Below, one piece after another: positions 14,457 to 16,395 of a stretch of 16,395 bases of DNA (the stretch's first letter is position 1; each line of letters opens with the position of its first letter). Origin of the DNA: an uncultured Eubacteriales bacterium (lineage in GTDB: Bacteria > Bacillota > Clostridia > Monoglobales > Monoglobaceae); assembly GCA_900552305.1 (NCBI GenBank), contig URZD01000026.1:1-16395 (forward strand). Reading direction: 5' to 3'. The position numbers and the translations under genes were made by a program. The notes under the pieces are model-generated. The model had not been told where the DNA came from. It saw only the letters and a list, made by a program, of their open reading frames with translations, and searched no databases.

Positions 14457-16395
14457 GTTAAGCTCTCCGAAAACTCCGGTAAGAGGTTTAAGCGTACCGT
14501 CAGCCGACCAGAGCATAACCTTAACGCTTTTTGCATTAACACCTGTCAAATTGCCGAGCTGCACCGTTGTATTGCCCAAAACAGCCTCAAGATTAACCAT
14601 ATTTCCGATTACAGTCTTTACAAGAGCGCCGTTCTCGTCGCAGAACACAATAATCGGTGTTCCCGACACATCCCTTGCCGCATCAAACGCTGACATTTTA
14701 AGCTGTGCGCCATCAGCCGCGAGAAGATTTTCAACCGTTGTAAGCGCGTTGCCCGAGCCGTCAATAAACGTTGCGTTAATGGCAACATCGGTATAGGTTA
14801 CAACCGGGTTCCAGTGAACAAGCGATTTCCATTCCTGAGTATATCCGTCGTTCTTTGTAGTAACCTCAAAATAGAGTACGTCGCCTTTATTTACATAAAC
14901 CTCAAACGGAGTAAACACATAGCGTCCGTTGTTTGTCTTGTCAAGATTGACATAATCCATTACAACATTGTCTTTTGTATTCTTTGTAATACGAATCTTT
15001 AAGCCGTTATTGCCTTCCTGATCGCCGCTTGAACTCCATATTTCATTTTTAACCGTTGCGTCAAGAAGGTTACTTTGCTCAATCTTAACATTTCCGCTAT
15101 ACGGTGCAGTAAAACCCTTTGAAACGCTATAGCCCTGATTTCCGTATGTACCTGCGCCGCATGACATTATTTTTGCGCCGACAAACGGAATAAAGTCGCC
15201 GTTTGCAGCATCTACCCAGGCGGTTTTGTCTATTGACATTATATTTGCCAAGTACACATCTTTATTCTGAATACCAACCGTAGGCGTACCCGACCAAAAC
15301 GGTATTTCGGATTTCATAAGGCTGCTTTCACTTCCCCAAACACGGTAATACGCGCCCCATACGTTATCGTTTACCCAGCGATCATTTCCGTCTTTATCCT
15401 TATACCGGACAGGCTCAAACACATTGTTTGCCGCGTCAACCGTAAGACCCTCATAGTTCTTACCTACAGCCATATTAACTCCGCTCACTGCAACTGACTT
15501 ATCAATGACGATATCATACGATATTCCGCCTTTGAGCTTGTTGATAAAATCAAATGTAATATAGCCGTCTTTGTTTGAGAAATTTGTAACCCTTTCTTCT
15601 TCATCACCATAGAAAACCCAAATATCATCCGCTGTTATTCCCGGGTCGTTTGTTACCTTAAAACTCGCGCCGTTTCTGTCATAGGTAATCTCGGAATATT
15701 CCGGCTGATAAGCAAGGTATTCAACAATAGGATTCCAGCTTACAAAGCTTGCCCAGTCTAACACATTACCGTCCGGATTTCCAACTGTAAAATACAGTGT
15801 TTCGCCTTTTTCTATTCTGTAATACGAACTGTATGTATACTCAAGACGTACCGCCGGCTTGCCGTCATCAATTATATCAATTTCAGTCATATTTGCAAGA
15901 CCGCTGTTCTTTTTCATTTCGGTCTGTTCCAAAACGGTATTGCCCTTGCTGCTTGTAATAGTAATATATGCTCCGTGATCTACACCAACGCCGGCAATGA
16001 TATTATCATCGCCCTCTTTATTCCAGTCATAGTCTGAGCCTATTTTTATAATACCGCCTTCGGGCGCCGTAAAACCTTTTGCAAGTCTGTGCATATTGGT
16101 ATAGCTGCCCGCCGACATAACCGCTTTTGAAAGCCACGGTGTTCTTCCGTTTGTTATAGCCGTTTCATCTTCAGGAACGATCGCTATCTTCCATCCGTCC
16201 GGGGCAGGTCCGCCGATTGCAGTTCCAAACCAGACATTGTTTCTTAGTCCCTTGTAATTTTTTTGCGTATCACCGTTGTATCCAATCACTTCTCCGTCGC
16301 CGAGTCTTTTCCAACCATTACTCCAAAGCTGTGCATACGGCGCCCACGGCGATGTCCAGCAATTCCACATATTCACACCGTCTTTTGACTCATAC
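14454..16395 (-). CDS. non-catalytic protein with two repeated modules, start beyond the window
   Basis: At least 646 codons are present. The frame stays open to the right edge (YESKDG precedes the apparent GTG at 16376), so that GTG is internal and the true start and signal peptide are missing. The visible part holds a module copy at the edge (15717-16395), an Ig-like stretch (about 15470-15715, with GITADDIWVFYGDEEE), a second module copy (14793-15419) and a C-terminal domain (14457-14790) ending VKVMLWSADGTLKPL. That tail resembles those of its neighbours. I see no catalytic motif. It is followed by a 137-base gap with two hairpins before the next gene, so expression may differ from that of the tight five-gene group. 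Sampled lines give about 40-43% GC, lower than much of the locus. A glycan-binding surface role is inferred from the shared modules. A catalytic domain in the missing part cannot be excluded. Confidence 0.87.
   Translation of the reverse strand, partial: YESKDGVNMWNCWTSPWAPYAQLWSNGWKRLGDGEVIGYNGDTQKNYKGLRNNVWFGTAIGGPAPDGWKIAIVPEDETAITNGRTPWLSKAVMSAGSYTNMHRLAKGFTAPEGGIIKIGSDYDWNKEGDDNIIAGVGVDHGAYITITSSKGNTVLEQTEMKKNSGLANMTEIDIIDDGKPAVRLEYTYSSYYRIEKGETLYFTVGNPDGNVLDWASFVSWNPIVEYLAYQPEYSEITYDRNGASFKVTNDPGITADDIWVFYGDEEERVTNFSNKDGYITFDFINKLKGGISYDIVIDKSVAVSGVNMAVGKNYEGLTVDAANNVFEPVRYKDKDGNDRWVNDNVWGAYYRVWGSESSLMKSEIPFWSGTPTVGIQNKDVYLANIMSIDKTAWVDAANGDFIPFVGAKIMSCGAGTYGNQGYSVSKGFTAPYSGNVKIEQSNLLDATVKNEIWSSSGDQEGNNGLKIRITKNTKDNVVMDYVNLDKTNNGRYVFTPFEVYVNKGDVLYFEVTTKNDGYTQEWKSLVHWNPVVTYTDVAINATFIDGSGNALTTVENLLAADGAQLKMSAFDAARDVSGTPIIVFCDENGALVKTVIGNMVNLEAVLGNTTVQLGNLTGVNAKSVKVMLWSADGTLKPLTGVFGELN
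14793..15419 (-). repeat. locus module, copy F2 (type a)
   Basis: About 209 residues. It opens FEPVRYKDKDG with WGAYYRVW, contains VSKGFTAPYSGNVKI, GLKIRITKNTKDNVVMDY and VNKGDVLYFEV, and closes VHWNPVVTY. It is very close to copy E1 and to A1. Confidence 0.8.
15717..16395 (-). repeat. locus module, copy F1 (divergent type a, may begin outside the window)
   Basis: At least 226 residues. It contains LAKGFTAPEGGIIKI, GAYITITSSKGN, IEKGETLYFTV and the closing SWNPIVEY. It is longer and less like the other copies, with an insert before GFTAP. Confidence 0.7.

Overview
The window looks like part of a cell-surface xylan-utilisation locus from an anaerobic Gram-positive bacterium of the class Clostridia. 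The evidence is two secreted GH10 xylanases, three C-terminal S-layer homology (SLH) domains in one gene, degenerate SLH-like repeats in another, copper-amine-oxidase-N-like domains used as accessory modules, and strong AGGAGG-type ribosome binding sites. No genus can be assigned from the sequence alone. Base composition is roughly balanced: hand counts of sampled 60-base lines run from about 40% to 55% GC.

Layout. All six large genes lie on the minus strand and are read from the right edge to the left. From upstream to downstream they are: (F, 14454-16395, start missing) a secreted-type non-catalytic protein with two copies of a repeated module; a 137-base gap with two strong hairpins; (E, 11803-14316) a non-catalytic protein with two module copies and two Ig-like domains; (D, 8888-11764) a GH10 xylanase with a copper-amine-oxidase-N-like domain, a carbohydrate-binding-like domain and a C-terminal discoidin (F5/8 type C) domain; (C, 7159-8865) a protein with helical repeats, a Gly/Ser linker and three SLH domains; (B, 4411-7140) a large exported protein with degenerate SLH-like repeats and no recognised function; (A, 391-4389) a 1332-residue GH10 xylanase that starts with two copies of the same repeated module. 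Genes E to A are separated by only 38, 22, 18 and 21 bases, so they are very probably one operon. It ends at a strong intrinsic terminator at about 251-347. No promoter for this operon is visible, so it probably lies beyond the right edge.

How the genes may work together (inference). A, E and F share a roughly 200-residue module that occurs six times in the window and that I cannot match to a named family. Its presence beside a xylanase catalytic domain and its beta-rich pattern suggest a glycan-binding module. E and F would then be non-catalytic polymer-binding proteins, A and D the endo-xylanases, and C (possibly also B) wall-attached partners. No cohesin, dockerin or sortase signal is visible, so this would be a non-cellulosomal way of holding xylanases and xylan near the wall.

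The leftmost 140 bases are different: AT-rich, with a near-consensus sigma-A promoter pointing left, a good ribosome binding site, a start codon 47 bases from the edge, and a perfect 9-bp hairpin just upstream of the promoter. This is the start of a separate leftward gene, possibly a mobile element, that is almost wholly outside the window.
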